Shown: piece after piece, positions 1 to 8,283 of the stretch
Layout: every line of letters starts with the position of its first letter
Numbering within the stretch: position 1 is the first letter of the stretch
Assembly (NCBI GenBank): GCA_035275345.1
Contig: DATEMY010000658.1
Location: 1 to 30,294, forward strand
Origin: JAJVID01 sp035275345
GTDB taxonomy: Bacteria > Acidobacteriota > Blastocatellia > RBC074
Length of the DNA stretch: 30,294 nucleotides
Direction: 5' to 3'
Made by a program: the position numbers and the translations under genes
Notes under the pieces: model-generated
The model's database searches: none
Seen by the model: the letters and a program-made list of their open reading frames with translations, nothing else
Told to the model about the DNA's origin: nothing

Positions 1-777
1 CTGCCGAGCGTCAGTTGGGTGACCTCTTACGGCGACGGGATTCCGGAGATCGAATCGGCGAATAATAATCCGTCTTCGCCGGAGATCGCCGCGGCCCGCG
101 CGAGAGCCATCGAGCTTTACCTGCAAATGCTGCGTCCCGAGGCGCCGGTGATGAGCCGCAGTATCGCCTTCCGTATGGCCAACATCACCGCCATACGCCA
201 AAACCCCGCCGTCCAACAGGCGCTGCGAAAACTCCTGGAGACCGAGAGAAACGAATCCGCTAGAAACGCGTTGCGCATCAGCGATCCGCAGGCGTGGATG
301 GCCGATTTGCAGGAGGCCGTGAAGAAAGAGCCGCTGGCCGCCGTGTTGAAAGACCAGCAAGGCCAGCCGCAACTGACGCCGCAATTTATTTCAAATTTCC
401 GTTACTTCAGCGATTACGTCGCGCCGGAACTCAACCGCAACCAGCGCATGGACGAGATGTCCTGCATGAAATGCCATGCCGTGGCAGGCCGCGTGCCCAC
501 AATGGAACTGGCCGGGCCGGACGGCAACGGATATTGGTCAATGCCGAAGATGCTGAAGAATTATTTGCTTTTGCAGCAACGCGTCAACCTGGCCGATATC
601 GAGACCAGCAAATTACTGCGCAAACCGCTCAACGTCCAGACAGGCAAGGAAGACGGACATCAGGGCGGGCGGCGGTACCTGCCAGCTGATCGCGGTTACC
701 AGATCATCCGACGGTGGGTTTTGGATCAACCGCGCGTGACGCAGAGTCTGGGAACTGCGGCTGGTAGCAGCAGATAG
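1..777 (+). CDS. C-terminal part of a cytochrome c-type protein (5' end outside window)
   Basis: The frame is open from base 1 with no stop, so the gene starts upstream of the window and only its last 258 codons or so are here. The visible part is mostly helical and charged. It contains one CxxCH haem-attachment motif (C-M-K-C-H, bases about 460-477) followed by a Pro/Met-containing stretch, as expected for a covalently bound c-type haem that would work outside the cytoplasm. The helical stretch before it could belong to a HEAT-like or other repeat domain; that is a guess. Proteins of this type are often found near DUF1501 proteins in Acidobacteriota and Planctomycetes, and a DUF1501 gene lies 2.1 kb downstream. 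Exact function is unknown. Confidence 0.7.
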   Translation: MPSVSWVTSYGDGIPEIESANNNPSSPEIAAARARAIELYLQMLRPEAPVMSRSIAFRMANITAIRQNPAVQQALRKLLETERNESARNALRISDPQAWMADLQEAVKKEPLAAVLKDQQGQPQLTPQFISNFRYFSDYVAPELNRNQRMDEMSCMKCHAVAGRVPTMELAGPDGNGYWSMPKMLKNYLLLQQRVNLADIETSKLLRKPLNVQTGKEDGHQGGRRYLPADRGYQIIRRWVLDQPRVTQSLGTAAGSSR

Positions 778-829
778 AGAGAAGAGGCCACCCCGGTCTT
801 GTGATAAGATTTCGGCGGGAGGAAAAGTT

Positions 830-1147
830 ATGAGCGCAAACATCGATTTGTCCGGTCATTCATTCGAACAACAAACGCCGGCAGATTTATTGACACCGCC
901 GGATGCTCCGATTCAGCAAGATCCGGATAAGCTGAGCGGACATCCAACCATCTGCGCTAAACGTGTGCCCGCCGATGTTTTGATCAATTATCTCGCCAAC
1001 GGTCAAACAATTCATGACTTTCTGAGTGATTATGACGCCGTTACGGAAAACGAAGTGTTGGCCGTTCTGGGGGTCATCAAACAATCTATACTTGACGGCG
1101 AACTGACAGAGGTGCAGTTGCGCGATGAGGATCCTTACAGCATTTGA
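830..1147 (+). CDS. DUF433 domain protein
   Basis: A 105-residue soluble protein. Residues about 37-80 match the DUF433 pattern: G-H-P-T-I-C-A-K-R-V-P, then a helix with L-A-N-G-Q-T, then a D-Y-D stretch and a final helix, which is the compact helix-turn-helix-like fold of this family. DUF433 proteins are commonly the antitoxin-like partner of a small PIN/Mut7-C-type (DUF5615) protein. No such partner follows here, so this copy is an orphan in the window. The start is well supported by a GGGAGG Shine-Dalgarno at 817-822, 7 nt before the ATG. The N-terminal 35 residues (Gln/Pro-rich) are not part of the domain. Whether it has an antitoxin role here cannot be said. Confidence 0.75.
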   Translation: MSANIDLSGHSFEQQTPADLLTPPDAPIQQDPDKLSGHPTICAKRVPADVLINYLANGQTIHDFLSDYDAVTENEVLAVLGVIKQSILDGELTEVQLRDEDPYSI

Positions 1148-1183
1148 TTTGCCCGCTTGATTGACGGGAGGCGGCAAGAGTCT

Positions 1184-2647
1184 ATGAGAAAAAGGCTTCT
1201 TCAACACAGCTTTTGTATTATCTTGGGCTTATACGCGCCTGTCGTTGCCAACTCGCATTCCGTTTCAACTCCAGAAAGCGGGTTGCAGGAGTCCCCGGCC
1301 GTCATCGCCAAGGTAGACCCGCGCGTTGAGCTGATGAGCATCATCGCTCGCCTTGCGGGTTTTCAGGAATACGTCAGAAACGATTTCAAGCTCTACGCGG
1401 ACGACGTTGACAAACATTTCGGCAAGCACAAGCAGCACCCTGCCGTACAGTTCGCCGTCAAGATACGCCAGAGCAACGGCGTCTCTTTCGACGCGGTGAT
1501 GTTCATGGCCGTGCATCTGAACCCGCCTCCCGCGTTGACGCCCCTTGTAGCGTTTACGGACACGACGCCCGAGCGGCGTTGGGGCAGGGAACCGGCTGAA
1601 GAATTTGTGAAGCTGCTGCAACAATTCTACAAAGACGCCGACTGTGAAGGCTTTTTCAAGGCGCATGCCGATTTATATCGCGTCGCCGAAGAGCGCTTTC
1701 AGCAGTTGCTGAACAAAGTGGATTTTGCCTGGTACAAAAGGTTTTACGGCGAGGCGCCTGAGGGCGTCTTCAATCTTCGCCTCGGGTTGTTGAACGGAGG
1801 CGGGAATTATGGCCCCAAAGTTGTGTATCCGGATGGGAAGGAAGATCTGTACGCCATCGTCGGGACCTGGCGGACGGACAGCGCCGGATTGCCTGTTTAT
1901 GACGCCGAAACTTTGCCCACTATCATCCACGAGTTTAACCATTCATTCGTTAACCATCTCGTATCCGCCCGCTGGAGTCAGTTTAACGCTGCGGGATCGA
2001 AAGTGTATCAGTCCGTCGCAGACAGAATGAGAAATATGGCCTATGGCGCGCCGCTGACCGCAATTCAGGAATCGCTGGTGCGCGCGGCGGCGCTGCGCTA
2101 CGCGTTCGAGCACAACGCGGAGTCGCGCGCGACGGAAAGCGAGATGGAAAGGGAAATCCACAGCGGTTTTATCTGGATGGATGAATTGTTTGCGCTGCTG
2201 GGCGTTTATGAAAACAGCCGCTCCAGTTTTCCGACGTTCCGCTCGTTCTTACCGATGATCGAAGGTTATTACAGCGACCTGGCGAAGCGCATCGAATTCA
2301 AGGCGGCCAAGTTCGACGAGCTGAAACCTCGTGTAGCGGCCATGGCGCCTTTCAATAACGAGGCGCAGGACGTAGACCCTGGAATCACGCAAATGACGAT
2401 CACCTTCGACAAGCCGATGAACGTGAAAGGTTATTCCTATTCTGCCGGACAGGCCGGAGAAGAGCATTTCCCGATTGAAAAAGCGCTTGGCTTCAACGAA
2501 GCGGGCACGGCCATTACTTTGCAATTGAATTTGAAGTCCGATTGGGAATATGAGTTTGTCGTGACAGGCCGGTCTTTCAGGAGCAAAGACGGATATTCAT
2601 TAAGACCTTACACGGTGAAGTTCAAGACGAAGAAAGCAGTGAATTGA
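1184..2647 (+). CDS. Secreted zincin-like metalloprotease (DUF4932-like) with C-terminal Ig-like domain
   Basis: A protein of 487 residues. I start it at the ATG at 1184 because a signal peptide begins there (M-R-K-R, hydrophobic core, V-V-A) and a GGGAGG lies at 1166-1171; an in-frame TTG at 1157 is less likely. Residues 249-253 are H-E-F-N-H, a perfect HExxH zinc-binding motif within a helix, so a zinc peptidase acting in the periplasm or outside the cell is expected. The family resemblance is to DUF4932. The last 100 residues or so (after P-R-V-A-A-M) look like a Big_5/SbsA Ig-like domain, with the T-F-D-K-P-M pattern typical of that fold. The third zinc ligand was not identified. Substrate is unknown. 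It is 36 nt downstream of the DUF433 gene and may share its transcript. Confidence 0.75.
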   Translation: MRKRLLQHSFCIILGLYAPVVANSHSVSTPESGLQESPAVIAKVDPRVELMSIIARLAGFQEYVRNDFKLYADDVDKHFGKHKQHPAVQFAVKIRQSNGVSFDAVMFMAVHLNPPPALTPLVAFTDTTPERRWGREPAEEFVKLLQQFYKDADCEGFFKAHADLYRVAEERFQQLLNKVDFAWYKRFYGEAPEGVFNLRLGLLNGGGNYGPKVVYPDGKEDLYAIVGTWRTDSAGLPVYDAETLPTIIHEFNHSFVNHLVSARWSQFNAAGSKVYQSVADRMRNMAYGAPLTAIQESLVRAAALRYAFEHNAESRATESEMEREIHSGFIWMDELFALLGVYENSRSSFPTFRSFLPMIEGYYSDLAKRIEFKAAKFDELKPRVAAMAPFNNEAQDVDPGITQMTITFDKPMNVKGYSYSAGQAGEEHFPIEKALGFNEAGTAITLQLNLKSDWEYEFVVTGRSFRSKDGYSLRPYTVKFKTKKAVN

Positions 2648-2680
2648 GCCGTGGGTGAATATTGTTGGTGATTGTGCTGA

Positions 2681-2848
2681 CAAGGATTATTTATTCCGAG
2701 CCTTGAATTGTATCAATGGGATCATCCGTTTCCGCCATTGACGGAATTACAGCTTAATCTTGTTGGTGGCGGAACGATGCTTATTTCGCTGATTCCGTTT
2801 TGGATTTTGAGAAAGCGCGGGCTATGGAAATTCAATCGACGCCCGTAA
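2681..2848 (+). pseudogene. Possible remnant of a small membrane protein
   Basis: The gap between the metalloprotease and the DUF1501 gene has one plus-strand frame that reads like protein from 2681 to the TAA at 2846-2848. It has a W-D-H-P-F-P-P turn, a hydrophobic stretch (T-M-L-I-S-L-I-P-F-W-I-L), then a basic tail (R-K-R-G-L-W-K-F-N-R-R-P), like a single membrane helix with cytoplasmic positive charges. There is no good start codon or Shine-Dalgarno in front of it and a TGA precedes it directly. An internal ATG at 2777 would give 23 residues. I do not recognise the family. It may be a decayed 3' end or chance. Confidence 0.25.
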
Positions 2849-2878
2849 ATTCAAAATGCGTTAGGAGGTCATAAGGCC

Positions 2879-4276
2879 ATGAAATACTGTAAAAGAAACA
2901 TTCCACGATTGACGCGGCGTGAGTTGTTGCGTGTCGGCGGCGTCAGCCTGGTCGGCGGCTATCTCAACGCTTTCCATCCGTTCAACATCCGCGCGCAAGA
3001 GAAAGTCCGGCCGATGGCCACGGCGCGGCAGGCGCTCTTCATCAACCTTGACGGGGGGATGAGCCAGATCGATACCCTCGACGCCAAAGAAGGCCCTTGG
3101 ACGCCGAACTACTTCGACATTCGCAGCTTCCAGAATGACCTGAAGCTGCCGGCCGGGATCATGCCCAATCTGCCGGGCGTGCTCGACAAGATCACGATTG
3201 TGCGTTCGATGGCGGCGTGGGACGTCGTGCACGGTCGCGCGCAGTATTACATCCAGACCGGGCACCCGCTGAACCTGGCGTTGTCGAAAGAAGTCCCCGC
3301 GATCGGCGCGGTGGTCTGTCATGAATTGGCGAAGCAGCGCAAATCTTCCGATTCGCTGCCCGCCTACATTGCGATGAATCTGGCGGGCAATCAGGCCGGG
3401 CTGATCAATCAGGGGTTTTTGTCCGCCGAATTCGGGCCGATGAGTCTTTCGATTGGCGATGGTCCGCCCAATCTAGCGCCGCAGAAGGGAATGGAGGAAA
3501 CGTTCCGCCGGCGGTGGGAGCGATTGCAGCAGCTTGATAAAACATTGCGCGGCGGCGACGCGAGCCTCGATCGCGGCTACGGCGATTATCACGAGTATTA
3601 CCGGGGCGCGTGGGCGATAATGAACGATCCGCGCGTGCCGGAAGTCTTCACGATCACGGACGAAGACAAGAAGCGTTATGGAAACAGCTCCATCGGCAAT
3701 AGCCTGATTCTGGCGCGCAACCTTTTTCGCGCCGACGCCGGGACGCGCTTCATTATGGCCAGCCACGGAGGCTGGGACCATCACGGCAACATTTACAAAG
3801 AAGGCACGCGCAATCATCCGGCGTTGATTCGTGAACTCGACGCCGCCTTCACCAGTTTGATCAAGGACCTCGACGCGATTCCTTCAAAAAACTCGCCTGG
3901 CAAGACTCTGCTGGACGAGACGCTGGTCGTCGCGATGAGCGAGTTCGGCAGGACTACCGGGCCTTTAAGCGAGACTCGCAAGGGACGCGAGCATTACATG
4001 CACGTTCATTCCGGGATGTTCGCGGGCGGCGGCGTCCGGCGCGGGGCGGTCATTGGCAAGACCGATGAGAGTGGTGGTAAGATTGTCGATCACGGCTGGT
4101 CGGCCAATCGGCCAATCTATATGGAAGACGTCGCCTGCACGATCTATTCGGCGCTCGGCATTGACTGGACAAAGACGATTGAGAACACGCCTTCGGGCCG
4201 CGCGTTCCATTACGTCGAACCTGCATCGGGCACAAGGTACGTCAATTTCAAACCGGCGAGGGAAATATTCGCCTGA
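2879..4276 (+). CDS. DUF1501 family protein
   Basis: A protein of 465 residues. The N-terminus carries a twin-arginine-like signal (T-R-R-E-L-L-R-V-G followed by a hydrophobic G-rich segment), so export as a folded protein by Tat is likely. The body fits DUF1501, a member of the alkaline-phosphatase/sulfatase-like superfamily: an N-terminal F-I-N-L-D-G-G-M-S-Q strand, an H-G-R-A segment, a G-G-W-D-H-H-G-N motif near residue 300, and an M-S-E-F-G-R-T motif near residue 350. These are the usual metal-site regions. The family has no settled biochemical function. In Planctomycetes and Acidobacteriota it is usually paired with cytochrome c/DUF1549-type proteins, which fits the cytochrome fragment at the left edge. 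A GGAGG at 2864-2868 lies about 10 nt before the ATG. Confidence 0.88.
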   Translation: MKYCKRNIPRLTRRELLRVGGVSLVGGYLNAFHPFNIRAQEKVRPMATARQALFINLDGGMSQIDTLDAKEGPWTPNYFDIRSFQNDLKLPAGIMPNLPGVLDKITIVRSMAAWDVVHGRAQYYIQTGHPLNLALSKEVPAIGAVVCHELAKQRKSSDSLPAYIAMNLAGNQAGLINQGFLSAEFGPMSLSIGDGPPNLAPQKGMEETFRRRWERLQQLDKTLRGGDASLDRGYGDYHEYYRGAWAIMNDPRVPEVFTITDEDKKRYGNSSIGNSLILARNLFRADAGTRFIMASHGGWDHHGNIYKEGTRNHPALIRELDAAFTSLIKDLDAIPSKNSPGKTLLDETLVVAMSEFGRTTGPLSETRKGREHYMHVHSGMFAGGGVRRGAVIGKTDESGGKIVDHGWSANRPIYMEDVACTIYSALGIDWTKTIENTPSGRAFHYVEPASGTRYVNFKPAREIFA

Positions 4277-4288
4277 TCGCATCAAATC

Positions 4289-4355
4289 ATATTTTCCTGT
4301 CCAACCTATTCCTGCCGGCAAAACCGGAACAGGAGAATTTGGGATAGGAAAATAT
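4289..4355. repeat. Two-stage intergenic hairpin
   Basis: Outer arms 4289-4302 and 4342-4355 pair over 14 positions, including one G-U. Inside them 4310-4318 pairs with 4324-4334 (TCCTG with CAGGA, CCGG with CCGG, an AA bulge) around a short A-rich loop. It lies between the DUF1501 stop and the next start. It could be a terminator for the former or a structured leader of the latter; there is no run of T after it on the plus strand. Confidence 0.6.
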
Positions 4356-4411
4356 CTTCTGCTATTATCTGCCCCGCTCTCCCAAGGAAAAACATCGCAA
4401 GGAGTATGGTC

Positions 4412-5419
4412 ATGACTTTGAATTTACGCAAAATGGCGCCGCTGGTGGCGGTAATCTTGGCGCTCGGTTTCATTTCATCAGTGACGGCGCAGAAAAAAGA
4501 TAAGGGGCCCATTCAAAACGGCAAGCCGTTGATCTGGGCCGATCCCGGCGCGGTTGAAAGACTGGATTTCGCCGCGGGCATAGGCGGGAGGGCCAGAGCG
4601 CCTAAGCCTCCATTCACCTTCATCGAAGAGAGTCTGTCGGGAACCAACCCCAAGGTGCGCGTCACCGACGCGAACGGAGCCGAATGGACGGCCAAATTCG
4701 GCACCGAAGTGAACGCGGAAACTTTCGCGACGCGCGTCGCCTGGGCCGCCGGATATTACGTCGAGCCGGCTTATTTCGTTCCCAGCGGCAAGATCGAAAA
4801 GCTCGGCGCCCTCGATCGGGCGAAGAAGCATGTTCGACCGGACGGCAGTTTCACAGAGGCGCGTTTCGAGAGGCGGCGTGAAAAGGGCGTCAAAAAGCTG
4901 GAAGAAGAACAAAGCTGGAGCTGGATTCAAAATCCTTTCCTCGGAACGAAAGAATTGAACGGCCTAAAAGTGATCATGATGCTGGTGTCGAACTGGGATA
5001 ACAAAGACGTGCGCGATGTCAAGCGTGGCTCGAACACGGCCATCTTTCAAACCCCGACCGAAGGCGGTTTGGAGGATCGTTACCTGATCACCGATTGGGG
5101 CGGTTCGATGGGCAAATGGGGGGGATTCATCAGCCGCGAGAAATGGGATTGCAATGGGTTCCGCAGCCAGACCAAAGATTTCGTCAAAGGCGCCAGAGGC
5201 GATCAAGTCGAGTTCGGATATTCAGGGCAGCACTCCGCCAGTTTCAAAGAAGGCATCCGCGCCAGCGATGTGAAATGGGTGACGCAATATCTCAGCCGCA
5301 TTACCGATGCTCAACTGCGCGAGGGATTGAAGGCGAGCGGCGCCACGGCGGACGAGGTCGAATGCTTCACCCAATCGCTTCGCGACCGCATCAATCAATT
5401 GAAAAACGTCGCCAGATGA
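4412..5419 (+). CDS. Secreted protein of unknown function with kinase-fold-like motifs
   Basis: About 335 residues with a clear signal peptide ending near T-A-Q-K. Two ATGs are in frame; I choose 4412 because AAGGAG at 4399-4404 is then 7 nt away, whereas 4406 would leave 1 nt. I do not recognise a named family. The order of motifs recalls the HipA/Fam20-like kinase fold: a W-T-A-K-F strand with a Lys, then a V-N-A-E-T-F-A-T-R-V helix with a Glu and G-Y-Y-V-E-P, later S-N-W-D-N-K-D (about residues 192-200) followed by an Asn (S-N-T-A), then I-T-D-W-G-G-S (about 225) where a D-x-G metal loop would be. This is inference from motif order only. It is convergent with the penicillin-binding protein and separated from it by a bidirectional terminator. 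Confidence 0.65.
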   Translation: MTLNLRKMAPLVAVILALGFISSVTAQKKDKGPIQNGKPLIWADPGAVERLDFAAGIGGRARAPKPPFTFIEESLSGTNPKVRVTDANGAEWTAKFGTEVNAETFATRVAWAAGYYVEPAYFVPSGKIEKLGALDRAKKHVRPDGSFTEARFERRREKGVKKLEEEQSWSWIQNPFLGTKELNGLKVIMMLVSNWDNKDVRDVKRGSNTAIFQTPTEGGLEDRYLITDWGGSMGKWGGFISREKWDCNGFRSQTKDFVKGARGDQVEFGYSGQHSASFKEGIRASDVKWVTQYLSRITDAQLREGLKASGATADEVECFTQSLRDRINQLKNVAR

Positions 5420-5460
5420 GAACCGCGATCCAGCGCCATGATCAAGCTCATCCGGCGAAT

Positions 5461-5530
5461 GGCAGACGAAAAAATGGCAGACAGAAAAATAAGAAAATCC
5501 ATTTCTCTGTCTGCCATTTCTCTATCTGCC
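5461..5530. terminator. Bidirectional terminator between convergent genes
   Basis: A perfect 14-bp inverted repeat, 5472-5485 with 5506-5519 (AAATGGCAGACAGA and its complement), has A-rich and T-rich flanks on both sides, so it can work as an intrinsic terminator in both directions. A second copy of the word GGCAGA at 5461-5466 pairs with TCTGCC at 5525-5530. It lies exactly between the converging gene ends at 5419 and 5556. Confidence 0.8.
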
Positions 5531-5555
5531 AGGTTCTGTAGCAATCTGCGATAAC

Positions 5556-7364
5556 TCACTGCCGCGCCGCTACGCGCGAAGGAGTGGGAGTGGCCTTCGG
5601 CTGAGCCGTTTCTTCGTTCAATAATCCGAGGCTCTTCGCTTTCACCACAAGATTGCCCGCGATCGGCGCCGCGGAGCGTGAGCCGTATCCTCCACCTTCG
5701 ACGATGACGGCCCAGGCGATTTTCGGATTCTCGACCGGGGCGAATCCGATGAACCACGAATCGATCCGATGTTTCTCTTCCATCTTGACTCTGGTTCGCC
5801 CGCGCGAATCGACGTAAGTGACGGGCTTGCCGGTCTTCGGATCGATCGCCGGCACGTCACGTTGGGCGGTTCCGGTCTTTCCTCCGGCCGTCAGTCCGGC
5901 GTTGCGAACCAGCGTACCGAAGGCTCCAGCCGCGGTTCCGCGCTGCACAACAGAGGCCATCAGCGTGCGCATCTTCGCGGCGGTTTCGGGCGACATCGCC
6001 TGGCTCAAAGCGGCGGGCTGGCGTCCCATCTCGATTGTGGGGCGCATCACCTCTCCGCGCGAATTGGCGGCTGCGGCGGAGATCATTGCCATCTGCATCG
6101 GGGTTAGCTGCACGTAGCCTTGCCCGATGGATTCGAGCGCGAGATCGTATTTCGTGATCTTGCGGCCCGCGACGAAGGTTGAACTGAGCGGCGCGAGCAC
6201 ATCGGAGAGGACTTTGTTGCCGGTGTTCCACAGATCGTGAAACGAGCCCACGCCGATCGACTGGGCGCCGGTGTCGTAAACGCTAAGGCCGAAACGCAAG
6301 GCCGCTTCGCCCATCCGCTGGCGCTCGACTTCGACGCCGAGTTGTGAAAAGTACTGATTGCAGGAATGAGTGTAGGCGTCGAGCAGGCCGAGCGTGCCGT
6401 GCGATTCGCCTTCATCATCGCGGATCGGGCGGGTCGATCCAGGCGGCGCCCAGCCATCGCCCTTACAGGTAAAGATTTTGTCCTCCAGCCTCGCCTCGAT
6501 CCCAGCCGCGGCGGTCATCGTTTTGAGCGTCGATCCGGGCAGGTAGTATTCGTCGAGCGCGCGGTTAAGCAAGGGTTTCCGCGCCGCGTCGTTCCAGATC
6601 TCCTGCCATTTCACGTCATTGTCCACATCGCTCGGATCGAAGCTCGGCGAGCTGGCCATCGCCAGCAATTCGCCGGTCTGCGGGTTGAGCATAACGACTG
6701 CGCCTCGTTTGCCTTGCAACTGCTCCGCCGCCGCCTTCTGCAAATCGAAATCAATCGTCAGAACCATGTCCGGGCCGACTGGCGCGCGGGCTGTTTCGTT
6801 GTTGTAGTCGGTCAGCTTTTGCCACCAGCTCTTTTCGGGTTGCGACGGACGGAGCGTGGCCGCGGCCCGCTCGAGCAACACATCGCCGCGGCCCAGCGTG
6901 CCGTAACCGACGATGTGCGCGGCCGCCGCCCCCAAAGGGTAATCGCGTACAATGTGGCCGTTGAGGTAACGATATTTCGCCAGCGCCCGACGCGGATCGC
7001 GATGGCGGTCGTAAATCCATCCGCGCAGCGTGCTCTCGGCCTCGCGGCGGTTGCGCTGATCGCGTTTGTTCTTCAAAGCCGCAAACACCGCGCTTTCGCC
7101 TAACGGTCCCGTCGCGAACAAGCCCCAATAGACGTGAAAGCCGAGCGCCACGGCCACCAACAGCGCAAACGCCCATCGCACATAACGCAGACGGCGGCTG
7201 GTCAATCGGGGCCCGAAATCTTCGGGAATTTTTTCCTTGGCCGGTTGAGATTGATCGGAAATGGCCGCTCGTGAACGATAACGCCAAGTCGAAATGAACA
7301 ATGCGAGGATCAAACCCGCCAGGCCGACCAGGAGAGCGATTGTTGCAATGAATGGAAAGTTCAT
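5556..7364 (-). CDS. pbpA: Class B penicillin-binding protein (PbpA/FtsI-like transpeptidase)
   Basis: A protein of 602 residues with two N-terminal membrane segments (about 5-27 and 62-82) instead of the usual one, then a short dimerisation region and a penicillin-binding transpeptidase domain. All three active-site motifs are present: S278-T-L-K281, S334-C-N336 and K496-T-G498. The segment before the catalytic Ser (L-L-N-R-A-L, Y-Y-L-P-G-S-T-L-K) and the R-G-A-V-V strand resemble the PbpA group. Its role would be cross-linking peptidoglycan at the periplasmic face of the inner membrane. It begins 15 nt after the stop of the FHA gene on the same strand, so the two are very likely co-transcribed, as fhaA/pbpA-type genes are grouped in Actinobacteria. 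The C-terminal tail is Pro/Thr/Ala-rich. The symbol is by resemblance. Confidence 0.9.
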   Translation of the reverse strand: MNFPFIATIALLVGLAGLILALFISTWRYRSRAAISDQSQPAKEKIPEDFGPRLTSRRLRYVRWAFALLVAVALGFHVYWGLFATGPLGESAVFAALKNKRDQRNRREAESTLRGWIYDRHRDPRRALAKYRYLNGHIVRDYPLGAAAAHIVGYGTLGRGDVLLERAAATLRPSQPEKSWWQKLTDYNNETARAPVGPDMVLTIDFDLQKAAAEQLQGKRGAVVMLNPQTGELLAMASSPSFDPSDVDNDVKWQEIWNDAARKPLLNRALDEYYLPGSTLKTMTAAAGIEARLEDKIFTCKGDGWAPPGSTRPIRDDEGESHGTLGLLDAYTHSCNQYFSQLGVEVERQRMGEAALRFGLSVYDTGAQSIGVGSFHDLWNTGNKVLSDVLAPLSSTFVAGRKITKYDLALESIGQGYVQLTPMQMAMISAAAANSRGEVMRPTIEMGRQPAALSQAMSPETAAKMRTLMASVVQRGTAAGAFGTLVRNAGLTAGGKTGTAQRDVPAIDPKTGKPVTYVDSRGRTRVKMEEKHRIDSWFIGFAPVENPKIAWAVIVEGGGYGSRSAAPIAGNLVVKAKSLGLLNEETAQPKATPTPSRVAARQ

Positions 7365-7379
7365 ATAATTCAGAGCCGT

Positions 7380-8192
7380 TCATTGAATTACTTTCAGCGC
7401 AGCCTCGACATCGCCGAATTTCAGATGATCGCCATCGCGAATGACGCACTTACCACCAGTATCGAGCGCCACGCCGTTGACGAAGGTGCCATTGCTGCTG
7501 GCGCGGTCCGCCAGGATGAGGTTGCCATCCGCTGAGAGCGTCAGCGCCGCATGGAAATTCGAAACCGACGTATCGTCAATGATCAGAGCGTTCGCGCTAT
7601 TGCGTCCTATTCCGGCAGGATCGGCGTCGCTCGCGACGCGCGCTCGCAGATTGCGGGAACCGCCTTCGATGCTCAGGATGATATTGAAGGTTCTGCCTTT
7701 CACCGTAGCCGTCGCGGAATTAGGCGTTATTGCGCCTTCAGGCGCGTTTTGCGGGACGACGGCGGGTTTGGCTTCGCCAAAGCCGATTTTGATCTCACAG
7801 CCTCGGGTAAAAGCGTCGTAGGCGATCCTGACCTGAACCTGACCGAGGGTCGCATAGCGGCGGTTGTAAATGTATTCGAAGATGCTCGCGTCCAGCTCGC
7901 GTTGCAGGAATTCGCGACGGGGCGCGCCCATTCGGGTATAGGTCTCGTAATCGTAGCGAATTTCGATCAGGTTCGGCGCGACCAGGCGCGAGTCTTCACG
8001 CTTCAGGTTGTCTTCGACCGCCTGCTCGATCAAGTGCGCGAGTGTGGCCAGATCGGCGCGCGCGCCTCCTTCTAGCCCGCTGCCCCGTCGCAACGCGAAA
8101 TCAATCGCGCCGCCAATGCGCTCGAATAATCGCCGTACGAAAAACTCCAGGCGGCTGGACAAATCAGCGCTTTTAACATCACGTTCTGCCAT
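7380..8192 (-). CDS. FHA domain protein with N-terminal DUF3662-like region (FhaA-like)
   Basis: A soluble protein of 270 residues. Residues about 10-140 resemble DUF3662, the N-terminal part of mycobacterial FhaA (L-V-A-P-N-L-I-E-I strand, then a long helical segment). After a linker, residues about 170-268 form an FHA domain with its phosphothreonine-binding signature: G196-R197, S-x-x-H214, and S-S-N-G-T-F-V-N at 232-239. It should bind a phosphothreonine protein, probably the substrate of a Ser/Thr kinase encoded elsewhere, and its position directly upstream of the penicillin-binding protein points to control of cell-wall synthesis. The start has AGGA about 8 nt upstream. The 91-nt gap before it contains a 9-nt tandem array. 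Confidence 0.87.
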   Translation of the reverse strand: MAERDVKSADLSSRLEFFVRRLFERIGGAIDFALRRGSGLEGGARADLATLAHLIEQAVEDNLKREDSRLVAPNLIEIRYDYETYTRMGAPRREFLQRELDASIFEYIYNRRYATLGQVQVRIAYDAFTRGCEIKIGFGEAKPAVVPQNAPEGAITPNSATATVKGRTFNIILSIEGGSRNLRARVASDADPAGIGRNSANALIIDDTSVSNFHAALTLSADGNLILADRASSNGTFVNGVALDTGGKCVIRDGDHLKFGDVEAALKVIQ

Positions 8193-8208
8193 ATTTAAAT
8201 CCTGTGAG

Positions 8209-8257
8209 ACTTATGGGACTTATGGGACTTATGGGGCTTATGGGACTTATGGGACTG
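8209..8257. repeat. 9-nt tandem array
   Basis: Five consecutive copies of ACTTATGGG (8209-8217, 8218-8226, 8227-8235, 8236-8244 with G for A at its first base, 8245-8253), then a partial ACTG. It lies just upstream of the start of the FHA gene, in what should be its leader or promoter. No spacers separate the copies, so it is not a CRISPR array. Confidence 0.95.
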
Positions 8258-8283
8258 TTGTATCCCATTGTCTCGTAGTCTTC

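Noticed and set aside
6366..7103. Open plus-strand frame antisense to the penicillin-binding protein
   Set aside because: Antisense shadow of GC-rich coding sequence with no RBS and no recognisable motif.
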